Part shown: positions 10,491 to 21,029 of the stretch, in pieces
How positions within the stretch are numbered: position 1 is the stretch's first letter
Layout: every line of letters starts with the position of its first letter
Assembly: GCF_022376445.1 (NCBI RefSeq)
Contig: NW_025955255.1
Span: 1 to 49,176, forward strand
DNA length: 49,176 nucleotides
Origin: Fomitopsis serialis
Taxonomy: Eukaryota; Basidiomycota; Agaricomycetes; Polyporales; Fomitopsidaceae
Reading direction: 5' to 3'
Program-made: the position numbers and the translations under genes
Notes under the pieces: generated by a model
What the model saw: only the letters and a program-made list of their open reading frames with translations
Databases searched by the model: none
Told to the model about the DNA's origin: nothing

Positions 10491-12013
10491 CTAGACCGCT
10501 GTCCGAGTCGAGCACGTACGCTCGTCGGAGAAGTTGATGGTAGCCAGCTCGATAGACGTCGCCGTGAAATCGCTGGTATCCCAACCCGTGCCCGACAGGT
10601 TCAACACAGCAGCCCGGTCGACTGCGCGCAGCTCGAGCATGAACCGCGTGATCAGGATTGAAGAGATCCTGTCCGGGCGGGTCAGTAGCGGCGCGAGGCT
10701 GCGGGGTGTGCACTGGTACTGACGGCCCGGTGAACGTGGCAGTGTAGTAGGCGTTCACCTTGGGCGCCGGTCAGAGGGTGACACGGTGAGATGCACGGTG
10801 ATCACTCACTGTTTGTGTGCCGAGCGAGGTTTCAATCACGATTTGTACGACGTTGAGTACCAGCAAGCATCTGATGTGGTACGCAGGTGAGGAATTGTCA
10901 TTCACTAGAGTCAGTTTCTGATCCATACGTGAAGTAGATTGTCCCTGCACAGCTCACATTAGCGTCGGTGAGCAGTACGCAGTCGTTGTCCCACCTTGTT
11001 GTAATATCAACTTGACAAACCTTCCTCTGAGTTCTCTTCGGTCGAGCACGACGCCGGAGAAGTACCAAGTACAGCTGAGCACGACCAGATCCGAGAAGAT
11101 GGCGCAGACCCGGACCGCAAAAATCACTGCAAGGCACGAGTCATCAATTGAACACGAGCGAGAACAACACTAGTTAACTGAAGGTGGTTACATCTATGGC
11201 CTCATATACGTCAGATCGGACGCAAGCATGCTGCAGGTCCCAACTACGCACCGGGTATTCAAAGCGTCCGAGAATGTCGTGGCTTTCGTGCATATCGGGA
11301 TAGAGCCGACAAACATGACGTAGGCCCGCGACGATCGTATGTCAGCAAACTAGTAGTCGATACGTGAGCATTCATTCAGCACTTCCCGTAGAGGACGAGT
11401 GAGAGCCTACTTACTAATGAAACCGGAATGGCGACGATCGCCGCTGTTAGGGCTATCCCCGCTGGCCACCAGTTTCGATGGCTAACAGCGTAGACACGGA
11501 GGGCAGAGAACCCTGCAGATACATCGTCACTTATCGACGAATATGTGATGGAGACGATGGTTGTGCGCACATGCAATGACAAGTATGAGGGCGATGGTCA
11601 GCGCGTATTGCAAGTCGTACAACCATTCACAGCTTGGGGCAAGGATTCGGAGTCATTTGCGAGTGCACAGCCCAGTGGGGAGGACCATTACCTCTGGGAC
11701 ATGACGTCAGGCAAGACTTTTCTCCCAGGACGACGTTACTCACCGTGGCATCTCTCCAGTCAAACACAGACAGTATTCCTAATGCGGCAGACAGGAGGAG
11801 AATGTATCGGTTCACGAGGAACAAGACCGTGACTCCTGTGAATGTCCAGTCCCACATATATTCGACCTCTTGTTCGAGGAGAGCCAAGTGCTCATAGATG
11901 ATCAGCACTGAACGTTGAACGGTGTACGGAGTCAGAAGCATAGTTCGCTGGGTCATACATTAGTACTCACGACTCGCGGCGAGTTGACAGTATGCCTGAG
12001 GAATGCTATGCAT
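10491..12013 (-). CDS. DUF6533 seven-transmembrane-like protein
   Basis: Multi-exon membrane protein of the mushroom-specific DUF6533 type. Exon 1 (12013-11971) plus exon 2 (from 11907) read MHSIPQAYCQLAASLLIIYEHLALL, then EQEVEYMWDW and VTVLFLVNRYILLLSAALGI, the hallmark start of this family. Later exons supply further hydrophobic segments: LYDLQYALTIALILVIAWFS, SALRVYAVSHRNWW, AGIALTAAIVAIPVSL, VRVCAIFSDLVVLSCTW and CLLVLNVVQIVIETSLGTQT. The protein closes with ISSILITRFMLELRAVDRAA and a short cytoplasmic tail ending at the stop at 10491. The join near 11650-11745 and one or two middle joins are not resolved exactly. Such proteins are fungal orphans, probably plasma-membrane, with no proven ligand. 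The strand and outer limits are well supported; internal splice sites are less certain. Confidence 0.78.
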
Positions 12014-12790
12014 GTAACTGTGAGGAAGCGTATCCCCATGTCAGTGAATACACGAACGCCACGCACGTTTGGTCCAAGAAAGGGATCAGGTCTGCAGCTG
12101 TTGGTGGGGCGTTCTTCGTGGACAGCATTTCGACCGATCGAGTGTGGGTGGAAGATCCTTGTGTACCAGCTGCGGGCCCCTTAAACGACCAGCGACAAGA
12201 CGTCACGGTGTGCGGCCATCGCCGGGTTCTTCGGAGAGAAGGGGGCATATCGACTGCCGAATAGGAGAAACATCGCGCAGCTTTCGGACATGTGGATGCA
12301 GCAGTGGGAACTTGATCGCGCCGCTTCTTGGGCGGCTCGGAAAGGGTGGTCAGTCTCAGCTTGAACCTACAGCATGGCCGCGTCACCAAGCCGTCGCCGA
12401 CACCCTCCAACGAACGTAGAGTTTACCGCCAAGGCAGACCCGCGTATACGTACCACAACTTGTCGGTGGGCACAATAGCCACGTCTTCGCATACCGTGAT
12501 TACCCACTAGTCCGAGATGTGGCGCGAAAGCCTATGACTGGTAGCGGGTAGGACCGCAACTGTACACGTCCAAGTCCTGTCGCGGGCTGCCCAGTGCCAT
12601 CATTGTGAAGCTCGCGCTCGGGGCGGTCCAGGGCGTCGGTGAGGTACATGCACTATGACCCGGCAGTATCCTGGTGTCCGTGATAGACTGCAGAAGAGTT
12701 CCAAATTAGCCAAACAGACTGTTTGATAGAAATGTGGTGGAAGTTATGATACCTTGATCGGAATGTAAGGCCTCAATATTAATGGTCGGT

Positions 12791-12866
12791 AAGCACCTGA
12801 AGCTGTCTACCTAGGGCTTCGCCCTCAGTGACAATAAAAGGAAACAACAACAACAAGCACCTGAAG
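12791..12866 (+). mobile_element. 5'-truncated non-LTR retrotransposon tail with 12-bp target duplication
   Basis: AAGCACCTGAAG occurs at 12791-12802 and again at 12855-12866. Between the copies lie 52 bp containing a small hairpin (AGGGCTTCGCCCT), ACAATAAAAGG and a terminal (AAC)n tract. A long direct repeat flanking a short sequence that ends in a simple-repeat tail is the signature of target-primed reverse transcription of a LINE or SINE that aborted almost at once. The tail puts the element on the plus strand. Confidence 0.75.
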
Positions 12867-13839
12867 TGTATCAGGTAGTACCCACTAGTTCGATGCAGTA
12901 CGCAATTGTCCGAGACCTCAGGCTGTCTAGTTTCCGGACTCGAGTCGGAGTACTCACGTCGTACTGCAGTCTGGAACCGAACTCACCTGCGTCCATCAAT
13001 CAATTGATCTGGTGGCCCGAATCCTGCATTCAAGTTGCCGCGTTTGGAGCGAGGCCACAATATTCTAGCAGTGCAGTGCTTCCCGGACGACTCGGACGGG
13101 CGCTGTGACGTTGAGCGCCGCAAGGTCCTGGTGGGATTCCAGCTCACGTACCAGCTGCCATCGTCGCACCGAGACAAGGGTTCGTTGTTCGATGCCGGAA
13201 GGAGAGTCAACAGACGTCCAACGCTCCGGACGGGCGCTCACGATGCTTACCATATCGGGCAACAAACCTTCCTTCTCTGTCAAGTCGAATGCTCGTCTTT
13301 CAACGTTCAACCATCACGTTGCTTCTCGTCCATCACGCGTATTCTCGAGTCTATTTCCCTTGTCAGATTTCGGTTTCGAAAGTCTATATCTCTCGCTGTC
13401 TCTCCCTGCCACATTTTGTTTCTATCGTCTCTCGCTCGCGCTGCATGTACTTAAACCGGGCTCAAGTGTCCGTTTCCCTATCCAAACTCTCCCCCGCTCG
13501 ACACTCTCGCTCGTCCGCTCCTCGTTCGTGTCACTTGCGCCTCCATGTACGCGGTCTCACCCTCGCGCCCTTGAATTCAAGTTGACGATGCGTCGCCTTC
13601 GCGCGGGTGAACGCTTCGCCATCGAGATCAGGAAGTCGTAAGCATCCCCTTGTACCCCGCGATCAGTCTCTTCAGTCTCTCACATGTCTGCAACTTGAAC
13701 CAGGTCTGATCAAATAGCTTTTGTCAGATGCTTGTGCTCGAAGCTCGCGCAAGGTTATGGACGACCACACTGTCCCCACCGGTACGTAAGATGCGCACGG
13801 CCTTGCATCACATTCCCTTTACGAAGGACGCCGCTGGGC

Positions 13840-13916
13840 TATTCTAGGCTGAAGTTTGCTTGTGGCGGTTAATAAATGCAGAGTTCATCATCATCATCAT
13901 CATATTCTAGGCTGAA
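13840..13916 (+). mobile_element. 5'-truncated non-LTR retrotransposon tail with 14-bp target duplication
   Basis: TATTCTAGGCTGAA is present at 13840-13853 and 13903-13916. The 49 bp between them end in GCAGAG followed by (TCA)n. This is again a LINE-type 3' stub with a microsatellite tail and a target-site duplication, from a different element than the one at 12.8 kb because the tail is (TCA)n rather than (AAC)n. No coding sequence remains. Confidence 0.78.
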
Positions 13917-14695
13917 CATCTGTCGATGACGAGATTGTATACGTTCCGTTTTTGAACTGGACTTCCATGTCTGACCGCTCGGTGTTCCAGGGTGTTCCCT
14001 TCAGTTCTGCGACAGAACTGCTGCAGCGCATGGACCACGTCGCAGCATAGCACTGCCTGTCACAGCCTCCCTGGGCCAGTGTTGTGAGCACATCCGAGTC
14101 TCAGTTCCCGGCGGCAGTGTGACACACTGGTGACCGGACGCAAACCGCCAAGATAGGCAGGTAGCGCTGAGATCAGGCGCCTCGAGGTAGCCGAGGTGAA
14201 GCTCGACGCGTTGATTGGCTGCAGGGAGCGAATCCGTTCTCGGGGGCCTGGGCCTGGCTGGGCAGGACTGGCATCGAAGACTGCGTTCCTGAACACGGAC
14301 AGTCGCCGGGAGACGCGGACGTCTTCCACCCGTGGGGGCAACCCAGGGACAACAGACTTCGCTGCTACGCCCATGTCACCGTCTGCTCGCTCTTAACAGC
14401 AGTCACCGCTCGTCTCAGCGCTCCTGCCAACTTCAAGTCTGTGAGTGCCCTGCTCTCCCGCACTCTACTTACATACTGCGCTCGGAGGCGGCGGTCGGGT
14501 TTCACCTCTGCCAGCCCTCGCCCCGTGTTCGTTCCAGAACACTAACTGCTTTTGTTCGCAGGTGCTGAGTTGGTGCTTGCATCAACGGACCAGCCCGCAC
14601 TCACCATTCCTTTCGGATCACACTCGTTCAAAAACAAGCAGCGCCCCATCGCGCGCACTCGCGAGGTCTACCCTCCTTCCTCCTAACGATTGCTC

Positions 14696-16428
14696 ATGTT
14701 CACGCCCCCGCCCTCGCCCGACCCGCCCCGCACGCATCGTGGCCACCATGAAGCCAGATCCTCACGTTCGTTCGATATCCCGGCGGAGCCCTACCTAGCC
14801 GCCACGCGATCGAGCTCCCCGGCGACGTCGTCCTCCCGCTCCAGCAGCCCGTCCCCGACCCCCGCCTCCTCATGTATGACCACGCACGACCGTGCAGGCG
14901 CCGTGACCTTCGAGAAGCTGCACGCCCGTGTCGACGAAGCGCAGCTCCGCGCGCTCATGAAGAAACGTCGCAACGCACGAAGATTGAAGTTCTCTATTCT
15001 GTTCGTGCCTGTCGCCCTTATTGTCATCACCTTGTCTACGCGATACATGGCGCACCCTGCCGTGCTCGACCTACTCTCTCCAGACGGGCCCGCGCAAGGG
15101 TGGCACGTGCTTGCGGCATCGGTACTCGACTGGCAGGGCACTGTCCACGAGGGGCACGACAAGCGGGAGGTAGAGTATGAGCTGGATCTGGGGGCTCGCT
15201 CGGTAACAGCGAGCACGACCTCGTTACGTTCCCAGTCTGACAGTGCATCCACTGTCTCTGCCTCAGCCACCGCGACGTCAATCATGACCGCCTCCGTGAC
15301 GGGTTCCGGTTCGAGCGCAGCGCCGACGGCGACCACCGACAACTGGGCAATACCGTCCATACCCTCAGAGTCGGCTGTGCTCCCGACGCCATTCCCGCAG
15401 CCGTTCGACTCGACGGGGATCACGACGAACTTCTCGACGGATGGCTGCCGCGAGTTCTTCTTGAACATGACGCAGACGGCGCCGTTCCGCGAGTGCAGGC
15501 CCTTCTCGATGCTTGTGCAGCACTCGAGTGCGTTCTTCGAGGTGCGTTATTGATAGCCATCGTGTGTGCGGGGTTCCGCGAGTTCCGGCCATGGTTGGCG
15601 GGGACGTGATCGATATTGGGCTGGGATCGCACGCAGGAGCCGAGAGTCATATCTACAACCTCCCCGATGACAATGTGCAGATCTCTCCCGGCTCGTCATC
15701 GTCATCGATAGTCTGCTTCTCTCATGTCCGCTGCTCTTCTGGGTCCATAACTCTGTGTGGTATGGATGGCTGACATGCACGAACAGGCGCAGTCCAACCT
15801 CACGGAGTTGAACAGCATCATCTGGGGTACGTGCAACACGGACCTCAGCGTGGACCAGTGCGACGCGAATATCGCCTGGTTTGCGGATGCGCTCCAGGAC
15901 GCGTGCGCGACGGACCTAGAAGCTAACAACGAAGTCGCCGCGAGCAGTCTCCTCGGTAGGTCCCTCCTTCTTCCCCTCCCCTCCCCTTGCTAACCCCGCC
16001 TCTTCTTCTTCATAGGCCTGCAAGCCTACTCGCTCCTGCGTGAGACCGCGTGCCTCGCCTCTTCCACAAACGCGTACTGCTACTTGACCGCGTTCGGCGC
16101 CGGCGCGCACCCCGCGGACGCGTACTACTACACGCTCCCGCTGGGGGCCTCGCTCCCGAACGCGAGCGATCCAAGTTGCTCCACTTGCACACAGGGCGTC
16201 ATGGCGGAGTACGTTACCCATGGGCTGAACACGAGCGGCCTGCAGGAGACGTATGCGGCCGCGGCCGTGCTGACGAACCATGTATGTGGCACGGGGTTCG
16301 TGCAGGAGATGGAGGTGAAAAGCAATGCGGCGGGGCGGACGTGGCGCGGAGAGGAAAGGTGGTGGACGGCCGTCGGCATTAGTGTTTGTGTGATGAGTGC
16401 GATGGTTGGGGTGAGCGGTGTGTGGTAG
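14696..16428 (+). CDS. DUF7729 membrane-anchored surface protein
   Basis: Three exons (14696-15541, 15787-15955, 16016-16428) give 475 aa in an unbroken frame. The start MFTPPPSPDPPRT and a Ser/Pro-rich cytosolic N-terminus precede a basic KKRRNARRLK and one signal-anchor helix (FSILFVPVALIVITLSTRYM, about residues 99-118). A Ser/Thr-rich stalk follows, then a cysteine-rich ectodomain with CREFFLNMTQTAPFRECRPF, FFEAQSNLTELN, CDANIAWFADALQDACATDL, YCYLTAFG, PLGASLPNASDPSCSTCTQG and VLTNHVCGTGF. N-glycosylation sequons are present. It ends in a hydrophobic WWTAVGISVCVMSAMVGVSG, either a second membrane helix or a GPI signal. The pattern fits the basidiomycete DUF7729 family, whose function is unknown. 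Intron 1 is long (245 bp). Confidence 0.86.
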
Positions 16429-17613
16429 GGTAGGGGTGAGTGAGCGACGGTGTGAGTCTTTCGCTGCACTTGCGTGGTTTCTCGGAGGGCATTCTTCTTT
16501 CGGACCTGCGTTACATATCGGCGGGGGTTCTTTTTGGTTGACATTTGGGCTGCGAGGACTTTGCATGTTGTGTTTAGCTAAGTACTTACGTCGGCGCCAC
16601 CCGCCTGCTGTTCGCAGCGCGGGAGCGTGCTCACATCTGGTGTGGGCTTTTCGTCGCGCGTCGCGCGTTCATTCATTCTTTTAGCTGCTTCCACGCCCAT
16701 ACCTGGCTGCGTTTGCTATCTTATTATTCGTATATTATTCGTCGAGTAGTTTCTCTCTTACGGGTTTCTCTCCTGGTTGGCAGTGGCTGTGGCTGTGGTA
16801 CCGTCTATCGTAGAACATAAACGTCGATGACTCGGAACGGTACTTACAATATCACGAGCAGAGATGCTTGTTGAACGTGATCGTCTGAACGTTGATTAAT
16901 TGTTCAGTGGAAGTTCGAATCCAGTGGAAGGCCTCTACACTGTACGGTAAGTATGTGGCGGCTCGGGCGGTCCGACCGGCGGCAATTACCAAATAAGGCA
17001 TACCACCGATTTGGCAATGCGGCTAGCAAGCGGCCAGTCGTACGAGGCTCGCCACTCAGCCTGCTCCTGCCAACGAACGACTCTGAGCACACTTGTATCC
17101 TCCCACTGCCAATCATTGCGATGCCTATGGCTGCTTGTTTCTGGTTGCACGAGGCACCTCGACTAGGGATTGTAGTTCGCTTTGTTCGGTGATCATCGCC
17201 AAACCGACTCGGAGGCGAGGAAATCATGACCTACTAGCCCTTGGTAGGCCACTCACAGTCTCCATGCAGCCGGCACTGGCCAGCGTCTGCTATGGGAGGC
17301 TATGGACCACTCGTGCAATGCGCTTTGGCTTTGGCTTGGCTTTGGCTTTGGTCGGCTATTGCCGGGCTATTGTGTCGCGCTCGAGGAAGCTCTGTTGATC
17401 GGGCTAGATCGAGATCTCCTCATGTTATACGTTTGCTTTGACTTTGACTTTGCCCCTGTTGTCATAGCGTGCTGTGACCACACCAAGCGAGATGGCCTTG
17501 CCGCTTCGCACTGCAGTATTTAATGCGCTGGACGACGAGAATGCTCCCCGAACACACATCCCCCCCCCGGTCTTTAAGTTTCAAGTCCAGCCTGAGTGTG
17601 CCACCGCGCGAAC
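16429..17613. other. Intergenic region between DUF7729 gene and protein G
   Basis: No gene seen. It contains the short CTTTGG repeat listed separately and, at 16911-16921, a tRNA B-box-like AGTTCGAATCC without a foldable tRNA around it. The last 300 bp must hold the promoter of protein G. Confidence 0.55.
17323..17352 (+). repeat. Short CTTTGG tandem repeat
   Basis: Five imperfect CTTTGG units in a row, with a related CTTTGA run near 17437-17453. Low-complexity sequence upstream of the gene at 17614; no function is evident. Confidence 0.6.
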
Positions 17614-18715
17614 ATGTCATTCGTACCCCGATACGGCGCCAGACTCATAGGCCCCAACGGGGCGTACGACGATTACGGGTTCGAGGAACACGACAACGTT
17701 CTGTCCTGTTACGTCGAGTTCGCGGGAAGTACCTTTGTAAGTGCCACTTCCGTGCTCCCCCCCGGCTGGTGCTGACCCTTGAGCCACTCAGCCGTACAGG
17801 TGCGCGTTCCAGAATGCGACTGGGCATGACGTCCGTGTCTTTCTCTCGGCCGCTGGAAACAGCCTGTGCAATTCGTGCCATTTTGGTCCCATGGAAGCGG
17901 GCTTTGTGGGCCAATGCCCGGACCCGGAAGAAGTGGACCTTCGAATCAATGCTCGTGGTGCGCGTCCTAAAGAGGAGCAACGCCTGAAGCCAATCACGAT
18001 TCCACACAGCAGTGAGTGACACGGCATACTTGTAACAGCATCGCCGTTGACCATGGTCGTAGACCCTTACTTCGCGGCGAACCGGGACATCATCGAACTC
18101 CGCGTCTTCAACGTCGGGCCACTCACACGGGCGGCAAACGCCACGTTAGCAGACGGACGGCTCTCTGCGCCAGCCTCTCTGACCAAGCAGGGCAGCGCAG
18201 ACTGGATGGCCACCCCCGAGGTATGGGCGCACCCGGACACTGTGTTCCGGTTCGTGGTTACGGACGGAGGCGACTTGTTGCACCACGAGACCGCGCGGCC
18301 GTCTGCAGCGACCATGGCGCGTGCTAGGACGCTGAATCCCCCGACAGTGCCCTCTGTTACGCTGCCCCCCTTCGTTGCGCTGAAACCCTACGTGAGGCCC
18401 CCGATGGTCGGTCCGGTGCCGGTGAGCCAGACGACTCCTCGCTCTCATGGCCCTCGCCACGATGCTTCTCATCCTTATGGGTACCACGCCATCAAGCCTG
18501 GAACTCGCCTCGTCGTCGGTGCTCGGTCAGAACGCGGCACTGGCAGCGCTGAGGGACGACCCGCACTGGCAGAAGGTGGATCTGGCGAGCCTTCGCAGGA
18601 ACGCCTGGACATGGTGGTGCAGCAACACCCGGATGTTGAGGCCCACTTGCAGTTGGCGCGGTATCGAGTTAAACTCGCACAGACTCTCCATTATATGAAG
18701 GCGTCTGACATGTGA
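17614..18715 (+). CDS. Highly divergent DUF7918-like protein G
   Basis: Three exons (17614-17736, 17792-18011, 18063-18715) give 331 aa. It begins MSFVPRYGARLIGPNGAYDD, then FEEHDNVLSCYVEFAGSTF. Exon 2 has RCAFQNATGHDVRVFLSAAG, and exon 3 has DIIELRVFNVGPL and MATPEVWAHPDTVFRFVVT. Intron 1 is phase 0 after the SCYVEF segment and intron 2 is phase 1 just before the IELRV strand, exactly as in the DUF7918 genes, where these are CYIPSE and TIEVR. Exon 3 shares ATMARARTL and a following LPP segment with the gene at 19573, so the two are paralogues. The last third (after about 18420) is open in two frames; I keep the uninterrupted one ending YMKASDM, but an unrecognised intron from GTGAGC at 18421 is possible. 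No SUMO motif was seen. Function unknown. Confidence 0.68.
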
Positions 18716-19572
18716 AGGTGTCGCCCGTTCCTTGTATATGTAGTATGCCATTTAATGTATGCTATCGCTTATGTACCTTATGCAAACCATAGTCTGTGCC
18801 CGTATGTTTTTGTATGCTGCACGATGAGGCTCTCGTTTCAGGTTGAGGTATATACGACCATGTCCGATCTTGGCCGCCACTCAAGTACTCATAATCGCGC
18901 CGCGTTGCGCTTATTCCCCACCAGCTGCAGCGGCAGTGGGTCACGGCATATCGGGATGACTTTGTCACGAGGCGAGATTTGGCGTGGTGCGGTGGCCACC
19001 TTCTGTGTGCCTACAATGTACGTACATGGATGTCACATTTGCCCTTAGGTACCCAAATCCGGGGGATCTGCCCGTCGTTGCCACTATCATAGATCTACCA
19101 TCATGCCCAAATTTGGTTATTGTACTGAACGCTGGCGTCTAAGCCACTTTTGGTAATTCGCTCGGACGGCGTGCCAGCACCGTGCTAAATTCTGAATGTC
19201 CAGTGATCTCCGACATTTACGGCCGCGCCCCGCCTTTCTGCTCTCCTAGGCTGCCTCAAATACATAATACCTCCTCCGCCAGTACAGTTATGATTCCGCT
19301 ACACAGGAATAGGCTCCGAGTCCGCGTCGCGGAGAATGCGCATGACGACGGGATGCTTTGACCCCGACTCGAATCTGGCCATCCCAGCACGTGTAGCCCC
19401 GATGATCTTTGTTGCAAGCCTCTTGGCACGCTCACCGCTTTTTTGTTCCTGTGGCCACTGTGGCCATATGTGCCCCTGGAATTCAAAGCGTTGCGAGGCC
19501 GCTGGTGCTTATATACCAGTCCGCATGGGTGTTTTGCGGAGTGGGCGGTCCTGTCCCTTCTATCTCGCCAGC
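18716..19572. other. Spacer between proteins G and H
   Basis: Open frames here are short and lack conserved motifs. It is 3' flank of G and promoter of H; nothing else recognised. Confidence 0.55.
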
Positions 19573-20624
19573 ATGCAGCTACGCAACTACGAGGCGGTAA
19601 TGGTCTCCGTTGGAAAACCTCCTGGGATCCTCGAGGAGTACGGCGTCGAAGTACACGGCAATGTCGCCAGCTGCTACCTTGAGGCTGACTGGCATCACGG
19701 TGCTCACCATGTAAGAGCCTTCCTGTGCTTTGGAGTGCCGTTGCTTCGATTATTGACATCGTATCACCCCCGAAGCACCGATTGGACTGCCACAATGGCA
19801 GCCGAGAGGATGTATATGTTTTCACGTCGCACGACGGCCGTGCAATTGAACGAGCAACACTATACCTTGCTCGAAAGAGCGGGAGCATATGCATGTCAAC
19901 AGCGTACCGCAAGATCCATGAAGGGCAGAAGGTGCTCAAGTGGCCTAAAGTTTCTCCACCCGGCGATGGTGAGTTGTTAGATAGACTTCGCCGACTTCCA
20001 TAACGCGTTGCGCTTGCAGATCCGGCGACGAAAGGGTTCATAGAAGTCCGCTTTTACAAGGACGAAGCACCCGCTCAGCCTGCGGACGCAGACGCGGAGC
20101 TATCTACGCTCAATCCCGCTGCTCTCGCAGCATCATTAGATGGAGACAGCAGTGGCTGGGTACCCACCCCCGACGAATGGGATCGTCCTAGCGCGGTCTT
20201 CCGCTTTATTTACACTGGTAAACCCGGCTACGCTAACCTATCCGAGCAGGCCATGGCCACCATGGCGCGCGCAAGAACGCTCGAGCATGTGTCACGGCCC
20301 CCAGTCGTCCTGCCCCCAGTGGCGGCGTTGATGAAGCCCGCGAAAGCTAGACCGCTTTCTTTGTCTCCCGCCAGTGTGGCAGCAAGAGAAAACGGGAAGC
20401 AGAGACGGGCCGCGCGCAAGGGCGCCAGCAACTCTTTTGGAGAGGCGCATGCGAGTTCTCAGCACGCGGAGCAAACTGACGGAGCCCCGGCGCAAGAAGA
20501 TGGGGGCCTCTTCCTTGAGTTTGTGCAGCTTATGCAGGTGAGCTTCGTACGATTCTAGTTACGCCTTCTTGACTCATGACGTTCAACATGGTGGTAGGAC
20601 CGAGCCAACACGGAGCACAACTGA
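19573..20624 (+). CDS. Highly divergent DUF7918-like protein H
   Basis: Four exons (19573-19710, 19776-19968, 20020-20537, 20598-20624) give 291 aa in frame. Landmarks are EEYGVEVHGNVASCYLEADW, HRLDCHNGSREDVYVF, GFIEVRFYKDEAP and TPDEWDRPSAVFRFIYTG. The end of exon 3 matches protein G: AMATMARARTLE and VVLPPVAALMKP correspond to TMARARTL and LPPFVALKP there. Intron 1 is phase 0 and intron 2 phase 1, both at the DUF7918 positions. The tail is basic (GKQRRAARKG), possibly nuclear-targeting, and the last exon encodes only eight residues. There is no VIDLT motif. Function unknown. It converges on copy F. Confidence 0.72.
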
Positions 20625-21029
20625 CGATTTGAAACGATGGATGACCTGTATTATGCAATATGCACTACTTGGTACTGGGAGGTGGCCTCATGCACTCATG
20701 TATGTAGAATACGACCTTGTGATTTACGCGACTGCCCATTTCACGCGAACACTCGTTTCCATGAGGTGACTCTGCCTCATGTCCTAGCCGGGTACTTACC
20801 TAGGGACCTCCCTGCTTGCTGAGACGAAGTCCTGACTGAGATAGCTCGCGTCGTACATGGTATGGTGAATAGTGAATAGAAATGTATTTACAAGCTGATA
20901 GTACATTGGACAGAATAGCGTAAGCCGCGAGTCGAAATTGGAGATGAATGGCGTGGATCGCGTCGTGAGACCTAGAATCGGTCGTCTCGTGATAGTCTGG
21001 CGAAGGGGCACAGGATCGGCTGGGTAGCT
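20625..21029. other. Convergent spacer, protein H / DUF7918 copy F
   Basis: The 3' flanks of two genes. Nothing else seen. Confidence 0.6.

Larger units (their letters stand above)
12014..14695. other. Gene-poor stretch with two retrotransposon scars
   Basis: 2.7 kb with no gene I can support apart from the two insertion scars listed separately. A minus-strand frame at 12983-13310 (VRRWQLVRELESHQDLAALN) looks mildly protein-like but has no recognisable family and no clear exon partners. The right part is the C/T-rich upstream region of the DUF7729 gene. Confidence 0.5.

Noticed and set aside
12006..12410. 134-aa minus-strand frame upstream of the DUF6533 gene
   Set aside because: It overlaps the true first exon in another frame and has no conserved motif.
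13884..13905. (TCA)n run considered as a CRISPR-like or ordinary microsatellite
   Set aside because: There are no spacers, and it is the tail of an insertion bounded by a 14-bp target duplication.
14791..15468. 225-aa minus-strand frame opposite the DUF7729 gene
   Set aside because: It is a GC-rich antisense shadow of the Ser/Thr-rich stalk.
16911..16921. tRNA B-box-like AGTTCGAATCC
   Set aside because: No acceptor stem, D-arm or anticodon arm can be folded at the right distances, and the T-stem pairs only four bases.
18447..18698. Alternative frame in protein G (hydrophobic LATMLLILMG start)
   Set aside because: The main frame stays open from 18063 to the stop and ends in a plausible amphipathic helix. 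The alternative would need two unsupported shifts.
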